Assembly: GCF_900109365.1 (NCBI RefSeq)
Contig: NZ_FNZR01000005.1
Location: 62,001 to 126,000, forward strand
DNA length: 64,000 nucleotides
Direction: 5' to 3'
DNA from: Parapedobacter koreensis
Lineage (GTDB): Bacteria; Bacteroidota; Bacteroidia; Sphingobacteriales; Sphingobacteriaceae
Position numbers and translations under genes: made by a program. Of this stretch, positions 1 through 8,744 are shown piece after piece (positions within the stretch are counted from its first letter, which is position 1; every line of letters begins with the position of its first letter). Under the pieces are notes generated by a model. The model had not been told where the DNA came from. It ran no database searches and was given only the letters and a program-made list of their open reading frames with translations.

Positions 1-735
1 TTCCATCAATTCCTCATCATAGGCGTTGGCAAGCAGGTTTTGGTACGTGCGTGCAGGTGCTATGCCACCGAGATTTTCCTGCACTACCGGCCCTTCGGGT
101 ACCGCCGGTGCCGGGGGCACCGGGCCACGCTGCTGAATCACCTGACGCACGAGCAGGGCATCGCCGCCTTTTGCCCACTGGAATGACTCGCCATAGGTAT
201 CATTTACCCCGCTCAACATTTTCCTTGCCGAGCGCTGGCCGAAATCGGCCACCCACAATTCCGTATCGTGGAGGGATTTGTTTAAAAAGGCAATGCCATT
301 TCCCTTGGGCGACCATTTTACGTCAGCTATCTGTACCCCTTCGGGCAATCCAGCCAAGCTAAACTCCTCACCCGTTGTTAAATCTCGTACGGTTGCCGAT
401 TGGTAAGTATCGGCCACTTCAGCCACCCATGTGTTGGTGATCGGGTTGATGCGCAAGCCCGCAATGCCCAGTATCGGCTGCGCGACCTGTTCGATCGACT
501 CATAGCCAGGAGGGTGCAAGATCATTAACCAATGGCCATCCGTACTGAAAAGGTATGCAGCGGGGCGCGGGGCGTCTACCAAATCCACAATGCTTTGCGG
601 AGGCAATTGGTATTTCAAGTTCTGCTGGGCAAATGCGCCCTGCGCCAAGGAAAGTAGCAATAGCCACAGGCAAGATGCGCCCGATCGGCGCATTTTAAGT
701 GTATAAATACGTATAAAATCCCTTTGCATCTCCAT
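1..735 (-). CDS. S9 family (prolyl oligopeptidase-type) peptidase, N-terminal part
   Basis: The window edge cuts this gene; only about 245 N-terminal residues are present. A signal peptide (MRRSGASCLWLLLLSLAQG then AFAQ) is followed by a beta-propeller-like region with WSPKGNGIAF and a G-P-P-A-P-rich insert ending in RTYQNLL. That pattern is typical of secreted Bacteroidota S9 peptidases, which cleave short peptides in the periplasm. The catalytic alpha/beta-hydrolase domain would lie beyond position 1. Three in-frame ATGs (735, 729, 693) are possible; 735 sits about 22 nt after the predicted transcription start, 693 gives the tidiest signal peptide. Family call fairly sure, start uncertain. 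Confidence 0.75.
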   Translation of the reverse strand, partial: MEMQRDFIRIYTLKMRRSGASCLWLLLLSLAQGAFAQQNLKYQLPPQSIVDLVDAPRPAAYLFSTDGHWLMILHPPGYESIEQVAQPILGIAGLRINPITNTWVAEVADTYQSATVRDLTTGEEFSLAGLPEGVQIADVKWSPKGNGIAFLNKSLHDTELWVADFGQRSARKMLSGVNDTYGESFQWAKGGDALLVRQVIQQRGPVPPAPAVPEGPVVQENLGGIAPARTYQNLLANAYDEELME

Positions 736-764
736 TAAATTTGCTCGCTTAGATTTGTTTTGTC

Positions 765-800
765 CAAACGTAGGGATTTATAGGCATTTATGGGCCAAAA
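765..800 (-). promoter_or_regulatory. Bacteroidota-type promoter of the S9 peptidase gene
   Basis: On the minus strand TACGTTTG (772-765) is an exact match to the -7 consensus TAnnTTTG, and a TTTG lies 23 nt further upstream (797-800). That spacing is a little long compared with the usual ~19-21. Transcription would begin near 757, just before the first ATG at 735. Inferred from consensus only. Confidence 0.5.
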
Positions 801-869
801 CTGCATCAAATAACAAAAATTTTATACTTTTTCTAGCCCGTGGCTATTGGCATCGCGATGTTCAACGCA

Positions 870-2762
870 TTAGTCGATCCCCAATAGTTTGTAGATACGT
901 TTTGCGATCTCCGAATTATCCACGAATCCCTGGAAATGTTCTGCCCCCGGGCCGTATGCAGCCAGCGGTACCGGGATGCCGGTATGGTCGGTGGTCGCAA
1001 AACTGCCCAGTACATGACCGGTTTCGTAGTTGCCGTCCAGCACCACGAGACCGCCGGTTTCATGATCGGAGGTGACGATGACCAGCGTTTCACCATCGGC
1101 ATCCGCATATTCCAACGCTTGGCCCACCAATTTATCGAAGCTCAAGTATTCGGTAACGGTGAATGGCGTAGAATTGCCATGGCCACCACCGTCGATCTTG
1201 GCCCCCTCAACCATCAGGAAGAAGCCGTTGCCGCCACTTTTAGCGTCCAGAAACTTTGCTGAGGGAAGGAATGCATGTTCGATCATACGGTAGCCGGTAT
1301 TGATGCTGCCTTGCTCACTGCTCAATTTATCCCATTCGCGGCTTACTTGGTCGCCCGCAAAAGCCAGTACGCGCTTGCTTTTGCTATTTTCGATACCGTC
1401 CACACCCTCTTGCACGTCGAATCCCTTATCCCGTAATTGACGGAGCAATGTGCTGTCGGCTTTGGCAAAAGCAGCCGGGAAGCCGCCAACAACCAATGAA
1501 AGTTTTGAATCCAGCAAGTCATAAGCAATGCTGTCGGACATGTCCCGTTCGCTCACATGTGCATAAAACGAAGATGGTGTCGCTCCCGTCACACGATCAT
1601 TGGATACAATGCCGCTGACCATCCCTTTCACGGCGAGGCGATCGGGAATATTGGTCACCGGATTACCCAGGGTATCTACGCCGATATAGCGGTTGCGTGT
1701 TTTGACGCCGGTCGCCAAAGCGCTACCACCCGCAGCGGAGTCAGTATGGTAGTTGTCTGTCGAGCCGGTGTATAAATAACCCGTGTATGGCATATTGAGC
1801 ACATTCAGCAAACCGCGATTGGCGATGGCCGCCGCCCACAGCTGTGACAAGCCGGCCCCATCGCTGATCAGCAGGATGACGTTGCGCGGAGTCGCACCCG
1901 GTTTAGCGCTGTAGCGCGGTTGGTAAGGCGCATAAGACAGCTGCTCCCGGTAAGAATGCTGGGGATAGTTGCGCATAAACTCCGATACGCCGATCGGGTT
2001 ATCGGTATTGATGTAATCAATACCCAGCTTGACCCACTCGTACCAAGTGGTCCGCGTATCCGGACTCGCCCAGAAGCGGATTTTCTTTCCGATGCGGTGT
2101 ACAGAATCCACGATAGCCGTCACTTTATTCAAATCCGGTTCGGTGAGCCTGCCCAAGCCGTTCCATTTGGAGATGGCGGGAAAAGGAGCACTGAATAAAC
2201 CGATACGAGCCAACTGTTCTGGAGTATAATCTGCCCCGAGATCCCCATCAAAGAAAAAGATTTCATCGAAGTCAGCAAAGTTGGCCGCCTTCGGTTTGTT
2301 TCCGCTGATCACCAGCTTCACTGCTTTGGGGTTGTTTTTGCTATCGAAATAGTCGTGGTGAGGACGTAGTTTCTCCGTCAGCACCTTAAGGATGGCCGTA
2401 CCGTCGGTTTTGGGGTCAATCAACAACTGCAATTGTCCCTGCTCAGGATAGAGGTAACCGTCTTCCGAATCCTTGAAGGCTTGAAGGATCGGTTGTAGAT
2501 ATAACTTGTCAAAGGTGCGTTCACTGCTGATTTCCTTTGCCTCGTGCGCCACGTACAGCTCGCCATCCCGGAGAAACAAATCCACCTCTATAGACCCGAA
2601 GCCCAGGCTATACGCCATGGTAAACGGGTTGTTGCGGGTGTAATCGTTGTGGGAATGTGCATTGCCCACGTAGCCTACGGGACGGATCTGCGATAAAGCG
2701 GGCGCCGCGGCCAAAAGTGCCGCGCCCAGTCCGAGTATATGGATGATGTTATTCGTTTTCAT
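870..2762 (-). CDS. Glycerophosphodiesterase-like / alkaline phosphatase fusion protein
   Basis: 630 residues with a signal peptide ending near ALSQ. Residues ~30-270 form a PLC-like phosphodiesterase (GDPD-type) domain: the HSHNDY motif (36-41), an E-V-D at 59-61 and a late FWASPD strand. Residues ~290-630 form a PhoA-type alkaline phosphatase: metal Asp in ISDGAG (D301), nucleophile Ser342 in TDSAAGGSALATG, metal ligands in VEGAKIDGGGHGN (E519, D524) and SDHETGG (D566, H567), and H593. The two domains could release phosphate from phosphodiesters in two steps in the periplasm or at the surface. It is the last gene of a SusC-SusD operon (28 nt after susD), which suggests uptake of an organophosphate-bearing ligand. 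Fusions of this kind occur in Bacteroidota; the substrate is not readable from sequence. Confidence 0.85.
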   Translation of the reverse strand: MKTNNIIHILGLGAALLAAAPALSQIRPVGYVGNAHSHNDYTRNNPFTMAYSLGFGSIEVDLFLRDGELYVAHEAKEISSERTFDKLYLQPILQAFKDSEDGYLYPEQGQLQLLIDPKTDGTAILKVLTEKLRPHHDYFDSKNNPKAVKLVISGNKPKAANFADFDEIFFFDGDLGADYTPEQLARIGLFSAPFPAISKWNGLGRLTEPDLNKVTAIVDSVHRIGKKIRFWASPDTRTTWYEWVKLGIDYINTDNPIGVSEFMRNYPQHSYREQLSYAPYQPRYSAKPGATPRNVILLISDGAGLSQLWAAAIANRGLLNVLNMPYTGYLYTGSTDNYHTDSAAGGSALATGVKTRNRYIGVDTLGNPVTNIPDRLAVKGMVSGIVSNDRVTGATPSSFYAHVSERDMSDSIAYDLLDSKLSLVVGGFPAAFAKADSTLLRQLRDKGFDVQEGVDGIENSKSKRVLAFAGDQVSREWDKLSSEQGSINTGYRMIEHAFLPSAKFLDAKSGGNGFFLMVEGAKIDGGGHGNSTPFTVTEYLSFDKLVGQALEYADADGETLVIVTSDHETGGLVVLDGNYETGHVLGSFATTDHTGIPVPLAAYGPGAEHFQGFVDNSEIAKRIYKLLGID

Positions 2763-2790
2763 AATCGTCTTTTTTTTGTTGCTATTTTTT

Positions 2791-4323
2791 TTAAGGCTGG
2801 AACCAAACAGGCACGTTATGATCCGGCATATCGCCGCCCATGTGCTGGTTTACCCATTCGGCCAAGCTTGGATTATTCTGCTCATTATCTGAATACACAT
2901 AGCGCACAGGAATGGCTGACAATACCGATGGGCCAGGATGTATCTCAGGCACACCCGTACGGCGCCATGAAGCCCAGCCTTCGAAGCCATTCAGGAAGCT
3001 ATCGATAAAATATTGCTCGGCAATCTGCTCCAAGCCGCGCGCAGGATTATATTGGTTTGCATCGATGGCCCAATAGGCGGCACGCTGGTTGTCGTCAATG
3101 TACGGATTCTGTATCTGCGTCTGGCTCCCTACTTGCTGCCATTTGCCGAATGACGCATCTACCGCTTGCCGATACACGTCCGCAGCTGCCCCGTTGACCC
3201 CCATACCCCGCTGGATAGCTTCAGCTTTCATCAGCAGCAATTCCGAATAGGTCATCAGGAAGGCCCGGTTTTCCTGACGGATGCGACGCCCGATGACAGA
3301 AAAGTCTCCTTCATTTAAGCCCGTCTGTGTATACAGGGCCGTTTGTTCCGTCGAGCTTAGCCCCGCCTCCTGACCGCGGTATTCCAGTGGTACGGACGAA
3401 GATGATGCATTGGCCAGATACGAATTGCGCGTAGGCGCCGCATATATCCGCAGGCGAGGGTCAGTTGTGTTTTGCAACAAGTCTATCAGGGTCACACTGA
3501 TACGGCTGTTGTCGCCGAAGTTGACCCCACTGCCATCCGACGGTGGGTTTTGGATATACCAGCGGTAGAAGTCACTGCTGTTGTTGTACATCAGGGTAGC
3601 ACCGTCAGCCACGCTGGTAAATACCGGATATTGTGCCGGATCGTTGAAGATGGCCGCAACCTGTGCTGAGACATCTTTCTTGGCTGATTGGCGCATCAGA
3701 ATGCGTATTTTCAATGAATTAGCAAACTTACGCCATTGTGTCGGGTCGCCATCATACAGGATGTCACGACCAACAGCGACAGCTGGCGGCACTCCTGATA
3801 ATAGTTGGTTGGCCGTTTCGAGATCTTCTATCATGCGGGTATAAACCTCTTCCTGCGCTTGATAGCGCGGAAATTCCAATCCGTCTACATTGCCCATGCC
3901 GGCTTCATCGTAAGGAATGTCGCCAAAGGCGTCAGTCATTAGGGATAAGATGTATACTTTATTGATGTATGCCAGTGCCTCGTAATGAGGTTGTCCCGCC
4001 GCTTGGGCGATTTCTTTCATTTGATTGACATCCTTGATCAATCGCATCGCACCATTCCACTCCTCACGCCAGGAGGCTCCGGTAAGGTTGTAACGGCCGT
4101 CACTTTCGCTGGTGCCACCCAAGTACGCCAAGTGCTGGACATACTGTCCGGCGCGTGTGCCACTGGCGGTCATGGTACCCACTCCCCCGCTGATGATTGG
4201 CGGAAGCAGCATTTCTGCTGGTACCGTAGCCGGATTATTGGGGTCGATGTTGATTTCTTCAAAGTTGCTGCATGCCTGGAAGGTCAAAACTGCCACCACA
4301 AGGCCAAAGATATATTTCTTCAT
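2791..4323 (-). CDS. SusD/RagB family (SusD-like_2) outer-membrane lipoprotein
   Basis: 510 residues with a lipoprotein signal peptide (lipobox FQAC, Cys18) and the N-terminal FEEINIDPNNP that marks the SusD-like_2 branch. TPR-like helices (WREEWNGAM..., YINKVYILSLMTDAFGDIPY) form the ligand-capturing lid of a SusCD pedocin-type transporter at the cell surface. It follows the susC gene by 20 nt and precedes the phosphatase fusion by 28 nt, so the three genes form one operon. The ligand is unknown; the neighbour points to a phosphorylated compound. Confidence 0.9.
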   Translation of the reverse strand: MKKYIFGLVVAVLTFQACSNFEEINIDPNNPATVPAEMLLPPIISGGVGTMTASGTRAGQYVQHLAYLGGTSESDGRYNLTGASWREEWNGAMRLIKDVNQMKEIAQAAGQPHYEALAYINKVYILSLMTDAFGDIPYDEAGMGNVDGLEFPRYQAQEEVYTRMIEDLETANQLLSGVPPAVAVGRDILYDGDPTQWRKFANSLKIRILMRQSAKKDVSAQVAAIFNDPAQYPVFTSVADGATLMYNNSSDFYRWYIQNPPSDGSGVNFGDNSRISVTLIDLLQNTTDPRLRIYAAPTRNSYLANASSSSVPLEYRGQEAGLSSTEQTALYTQTGLNEGDFSVIGRRIRQENRAFLMTYSELLLMKAEAIQRGMGVNGAAADVYRQAVDASFGKWQQVGSQTQIQNPYIDDNQRAAYWAIDANQYNPARGLEQIAEQYFIDSFLNGFEGWASWRRTGVPEIHPGPSVLSAIPVRYVYSDNEQNNPSLAEWVNQHMGGDMPDHNVPVWFQP

Positions 4324-4343
4324 AAGGTCTATTCCCTTTACAA

Positions 4344-7300
4344 TTAAAAATTAACGCTTAATGACATGCCGAAGGTACGCATCGATGGCAAAGACATCGC
4401 TTCCACGCCCACAAATTGGCCATCGTATGCCGATACTTCCGGATCGATATGCGGTACATCCGACCATAGCAATAGATTCCTGCCCACAAATGATAGGGCA
4501 GCACCTTTTAGCGGCGTGCGGCTCAGCAAGCTGCTTGGCAACGCGTAGCCGATTTTCAGCTCACGCAGTTTGATATAAGAAGCATCAAAGGTAGCGATAC
4601 GGTCATTGTTGTAGTAAGCACGCCAGTAATCGCGCACAGGGATTTCCACGGCATTGGGTTGTCCGGTGTCGATGTCTATCCCTTCGCCTACGATCACACC
4701 AGCACCGTTTTCATCGCGGAAAGGCAACGACTCGGGCAAGCTCCCAGCGTTGATACCGTCGATGTACGTACGCGAGTGTACCACGCCGCCTTTCTGACCG
4801 CCAAATAAAAAGCTCAGGTTCCAGTTTTTATACTTGAATTCGTTGGCGATGCTGCCAATCCAGTCGGGATTGACGTTCCCGAGGTATCCCCAGTCGCCGT
4901 TTTCTTCCTGCGGCAAACCATTGCGGTGGGTCAGCTGGCCGTTTCCGTCGTAGATGAGGTAATCCCCATACAGCGAGCCGAAGGAGCCATCGCCCTTGGT
5001 GTTTTCGGTGCGCAGTTCCAACGATGCCCAACGCTCCAGCTGGCGGATGCGGGAGATCCCCCGGTCTTCGGCCAGCGAAACCACTTTGTTGCGATTGAAG
5101 GAGTAATTGACAAAGACATTCCAGGAAAAGTTGTCGTTGCGGATAGGCGTCACGTTGAGCATGGCTTCCATGCCATGGTTGGTCATCTCACCCACGTTCA
5201 GCAATTTGGTGTCATAGCCCGCCGAGGGGTTGAGCGTTACAGGGATAATCAAATCGGTGGTGATGCTCTTGTAGTATGTCAGATCCAGTCCCAGACGGTT
5301 GTTGAAAAACCGGGTATCAAAGCCAAACTCATAGGAAACCACCTTTTCCGGGCGGATGTTTTCGTTGGGATAATTGTTGTTGTGCACGGCAACGGTCTCA
5401 CCACCCCAGCCCTGCGACACGAGGAAGTTGGCCAACGTGCGGTAAGGCTCCAGGTCGCGGCGTACGGATGAGGCCGCGCCGCGGATCTTGACCATGTTTA
5501 CCTGGCTGCTGGTCCAGCCAAACAGTTCGGAAGCGATGACGCTCAGCGATGCCGATGGGTAGAAATAAGAATTATTTGCCTTGGGCAATGCACTCGACCA
5601 GTCATTGCGACCCGTCAAGTCCAAGTACAGCAGGTCGCGGTAGCCCAGCTGGGCCGTACCATAGATGGAGTTTATGCGTTTCTCTTGGTAGGTATTGCCC
5701 GCCAGAATGGGGGCAGCATTGTTAGTCAAGTTATACACGTTGGGAATGGCCAGGCGCGGGGCGATTGCTCCCAAGCGTTTCGAAACCTGTGTCATTAAAT
5801 TCCCCCCGACAGATGCATTCAAGGAAAAATCGCCGCTGAAGCGTCCGTCATAGGTCAGCAACATATCGTGGTTGGTCTCCAGGAAATATACGTCGTCTTC
5901 TTGATAGTATCCATTGCGATACTGGTTGGATGACACGGCATGGCGCATCGTACGCTTATCGTTATAGAAATCCCGCCCTGTGCGCACCATCAGCCGTAAG
6001 GAGGGCAGGATGTCATAGGTTGCCTTCACATTGCCGTACACACGGTCGCGGTTATTGCCGTTCAAGTTTTCATAAGCCACAAAATACGGATTATTCCACA
6101 CCGTTCCGTTCATGTTGAAAATCGGCGAGTTTTGTTCCGTGTTATTCGTTCCCGGTCGCCAGTAGTCTTTCAAGGAATTGATATCCAAGTTGCGGGGCAT
6201 GTATAAGAAAATACGCATGATAGCATCTTCGTTTTTTGCCCCGGAGCTGGAGCGGTTGTCGCTATCAGTGTTCACCCAATTCATCGACACATCAAGACGC
6301 AGCTTGGGGATGATCTGATAGCCCGCATTGACCCCCAGCGAATTACGGCCCAGATCGGTATTGGGTACCATACCCGTTTGCGTCATGTTGGTATACGAAA
6401 AGCGGTAGTTCAAGCGGTCGCTGCTTCCTGCGATAGCGAGGTTGTGGGTGAAGGTCTTGCTGGTTTCAAGGAAGTCCTTCAACTGGTTGCGCTGTGCTAC
6501 GAAGGGGGTGGCGATGCGTTCGCCAGTTTCCGGATCGATGGGCGAGTCCCATTGCTTGATTAGTTGGCCATTTAATGCGGGGCCCCAGTTTTCCAGGACG
6601 TTGTCATATTTGCTTCCATCCGTACCGGCGCCGTCTACATATTCATAAACACCATAGCGGCCTTGGCCATATTCATACTGATAGTCCGGCAATTTCAGCG
6701 GCGTCCCAAAGTCGGCATGGGTATTGAACGAAACGCCAACACCTTTGGCTCCCCTGCCCGATTTGGTGGTAATCAACACGACCCCATTCGAAGCGCGCGA
6801 ACCATATAGGGCAGCAGCATTGGGACCTTTCAATACCGAAATGCTTTCGATATCGTTCGGGTCAATTTCCCCAGCGGCGTTGCCGTAGTCTACTTCGCCT
6901 TCGCCTCCCGTTAAATTCGGGTTGTTGAAATCCTGCCGGCCAGTAAATGCGCGGGTCGATTGCTCGTTGTTGTTGCTGATGGGCACGCCATCTACGACAA
7001 ACAGGGGCGAGTTGTTGTAGTTATATCCGCTCACGAAGTTTTGTCCACGGATTTGGATGTTTGACGATGCACCTACCCCTCCAGAAGAGTTGGTAATATT
7101 CACCCCGGCTACGCGGCCGCTCAACGTGTTAATCAGGTTCGTTTCGTGAGCCTCCTGAATGGCATCCCCACCCACCTGTTGTACGGAGAATCCCACGGAC
7201 TTTGCTTCGCGGGTGATGCCCAATGCCGTGACCACCACCTCTTCCAATTCACTGGATTTGGCTTGGAGCGCAAATGTCAGGTGCAGATCCTCACCAGCTT

Positions 7301-7640
7301 TCACATTTGCCGACTGGCTTGACACGTCGAATGATACGTGATTCGCCACAATAGTATAGCGCCCCGCTGGCAGTGAAAGGCTAAAATTGCCGTTGGCGTC
7401 GGTGCCGATAGTCTGTCCGGTTTCGGCAATGCGGATGGTCACATTGGCCTGTGTTTGGCCATCGGCGTCGGTCACACGGCCGGTGATACGGCCGGTTTGC
7501 TGTTGGGCATGTACCAGGGTCGTTGCGGCACTGGCCAGTGGGGCAATGCCGAAGAGCAGGCTGTACATCAATAAGGATGCACCGGAGGCACGTTTTACAT
7601 AGCGAATGTGCCGATTCATTTGTTTACGAAATAAAATCAT
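4344..7640 (-). CDS. SusC/RagA family TonB-linked outer membrane receptor
   Basis: 1098 residues. After the signal peptide comes a carboxypeptidase-like regulatory domain (GRITGRVTDADGQTQANVTI), a TonB-box-like segment (EEVVVTALGI), a plug domain with the conserved SNIQIRGQNF and SISVLKGPNAAALYGSRASNGVVLITTK signatures, and a 22-strand barrel ending in aromatic VNF. It transports a ligand captured by the downstream SusD using TonB/ExbB/ExbD energy. The start could be Met8 (7619), which gives a more conventional signal peptide. No FecR-type anti-sigma interaction domain is evident beyond the N-terminal plug extension. First gene of the susC-susD-phosphatase operon. Confidence 0.93.
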   Translation of the reverse strand: MILFRKQMNRHIRYVKRASGASLLMYSLLFGIAPLASAATTLVHAQQQTGRITGRVTDADGQTQANVTIRIAETGQTIGTDANGNFSLSLPAGRYTIVANHVSFDVSSQSANVKAGEDLHLTFALQAKSSELEEVVVTALGITREAKSVGFSVQQVGGDAIQEAHETNLINTLSGRVAGVNITNSSGGVGASSNIQIRGQNFVSGYNYNNSPLFVVDGVPISNNNEQSTRAFTGRQDFNNPNLTGGEGEVDYGNAAGEIDPNDIESISVLKGPNAAALYGSRASNGVVLITTKSGRGAKGVGVSFNTHADFGTPLKLPDYQYEYGQGRYGVYEYVDGAGTDGSKYDNVLENWGPALNGQLIKQWDSPIDPETGERIATPFVAQRNQLKDFLETSKTFTHNLAIAGSSDRLNYRFSYTNMTQTGMVPNTDLGRNSLGVNAGYQIIPKLRLDVSMNWVNTDSDNRSSSGAKNEDAIMRIFLYMPRNLDINSLKDYWRPGTNNTEQNSPIFNMNGTVWNNPYFVAYENLNGNNRDRVYGNVKATYDILPSLRLMVRTGRDFYNDKRTMRHAVSSNQYRNGYYQEDDVYFLETNHDMLLTYDGRFSGDFSLNASVGGNLMTQVSKRLGAIAPRLAIPNVYNLTNNAAPILAGNTYQEKRINSIYGTAQLGYRDLLYLDLTGRNDWSSALPKANNSYFYPSASLSVIASELFGWTSSQVNMVKIRGAASSVRRDLEPYRTLANFLVSQGWGGETVAVHNNNYPNENIRPEKVVSYEFGFDTRFFNNRLGLDLTYYKSITTDLIIPVTLNPSAGYDTKLLNVGEMTNHGMEAMLNVTPIRNDNFSWNVFVNYSFNRNKVVSLAEDRGISRIRQLERWASLELRTENTKGDGSFGSLYGDYLIYDGNGQLTHRNGLPQEENGDWGYLGNVNPDWIGSIANEFKYKNWNLSFLFGGQKGGVVHSRTYIDGINAGSLPESLPFRDENGAGVIVGEGIDIDTGQPNAVEIPVRDYWRAYYNNDRIATFDASYIKLRELKIGYALPSSLLSRTPLKGAALSFVGRNLLLWSDVPHIDPEVSAYDGQFVGVEAMSLPSMRTFGMSLSVNF

Positions 7641-7747
7641 AGTATGTGCTGATACGGATAAGATGTAGTATACGCCCGCAAAAGTGGAGGAGAGGTATTA
7701 ACTGAATATTGGGTTAAGGTTGTATTTAGGTGAAGACTGACACACAT

Positions 7748-7814
7748 CGCCTATCGGTAGGCGTACCGCCGAATTTCATTCAAAGGCCGATACAGGCACA
7801 CAACGTGCCTTTTT
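7748..7814. promoter_or_regulatory. Two hairpins between the DUF808 gene and susC
   Basis: The 177-nt gap 7641-7817 has a perfect 6-bp stem with TCGG loop (CGCCTA/TAGGCG, 7748-7763) and a GGCAC-ACAAC-GTGCC stem followed by five T on the plus strand (7795-7814). Both flanking genes run on the minus strand, so the second hairpin lies just after the DUF808 stop but has its T-run on the wrong side for that gene. It may act as a processing or termination signal in both directions. A single GGGTTAA (near 7711-7717) echoes the repeats at 18776-18807. Confidence 0.35.
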
Positions 7815-7817
7815 ATG

Positions 7818-8678
7818 TCATTTCCGGGAAAACACCTTTTTGCCCGTTGCCAAAATTGCAACCGCGATTATTCCCGCCACTAAGCCGATCACCATTTCTT
7901 TGAGGAGCGGAGGCAACGCGGGCAAAATATGATGTAAGTAGTCAATATTGTGAACAAATATACCGCCTGACACCAAAATCAGCGCAATGGTACCGATTAC
8001 AGCCAATGACTTGATCACCACAGGCAGGGAGTTTACCAGCAAATGTCCAAGTTTAGCAGGCCACCCCTTATCACCCGTACGTTTTATTAGGTCATAGCCG
8101 GTATCATCCATCCTCACGATGAGCGCTACAATACCGTAGACACCTACGGTGGCCAGCAGCGCAACCACCGAAACCGTCAGGATCTGTATCGATAGCCTTT
8201 CTTCCAGCACGGTTCCCAAACCAATGATTACAATTTCTATCGACAGGATGAAATCGGTGGTCACCGCCGCTTTTATTTTTGTCTTTTCTGCGTCGCTACC
8301 GTCTTCCCTCCGTTCTTCAACCACCTCGTGCCCTTTTTTCGGCCGATGGAAGAAATATTCCATGATTTTTTCAACGCCTTCGTAAGCCAGGTAAAACCCA
8401 CCCAAAATCAGGATGATCGTTATCGCGATCGGGAGGAAGACATTGAGCACCAGCGCAATGGGGATGATGATAAGCTTGTTGAGCAACGACCCTTTTGTAA
8501 TGGCCCATAGCACCGGCAGTTCCCGAGATGATAAAAAGCCTGTCGCTTTTTCGGCGTTGACGGCCAGGTCGTCGCCCAATATTCCAGCGGTCTTGCGTGT
8601 CGCTATTTTGCTTGTAGCCGCCACGTCGTCCATCAAAGCGCCTATATCGTCCAGAATCGCAAAAAAACCCGATGCCAT
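7818..8678 (-). CDS. DUF808 (YedI-like) inner-membrane protein
   Basis: 286 residues beginning with MASGFFAILDDIGALMDD, the signature N-terminus of the DUF808/YedI family. It continues with SKIATRKTAGILGDDLAVNAEKATGF, followed by about six hydrophobic segments (around residues 68-105, 140-185, 220-245, 255-280). Function in the family is unknown; it is an integral inner-membrane protein. It stands alone between two Sus-type operons on the same strand and has no visible functional link to either. Length is normal for the family. Confidence 0.88.
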   Translation of the reverse strand: MASGFFAILDDIGALMDDVAATSKIATRKTAGILGDDLAVNAEKATGFLSSRELPVLWAITKGSLLNKLIIIPIALVLNVFLPIAITIILILGGFYLAYEGVEKIMEYFFHRPKKGHEVVEERREDGSDAEKTKIKAAVTTDFILSIEIVIIGLGTVLEERLSIQILTVSVVALLATVGVYGIVALIVRMDDTGYDLIKRTGDKGWPAKLGHLLVNSLPVVIKSLAVIGTIALILVSGGIFVHNIDYLHHILPALPPLLKEMVIGLVAGIIAVAILATGKKVFSRK

Positions 8679-8744
8679 GTTGTGTTACTATCTGGCCATA
8701 AAAATATCAATTTAAATCATTTTTTGTATTGTTGTTGCCTCCTC

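Noticed and set aside
7795-7814. Terminator-shaped hairpin with T-run on the plus strand
   Set aside because: No plus-strand gene ends before it, so it is not called as a terminator; noted only as a hairpin.
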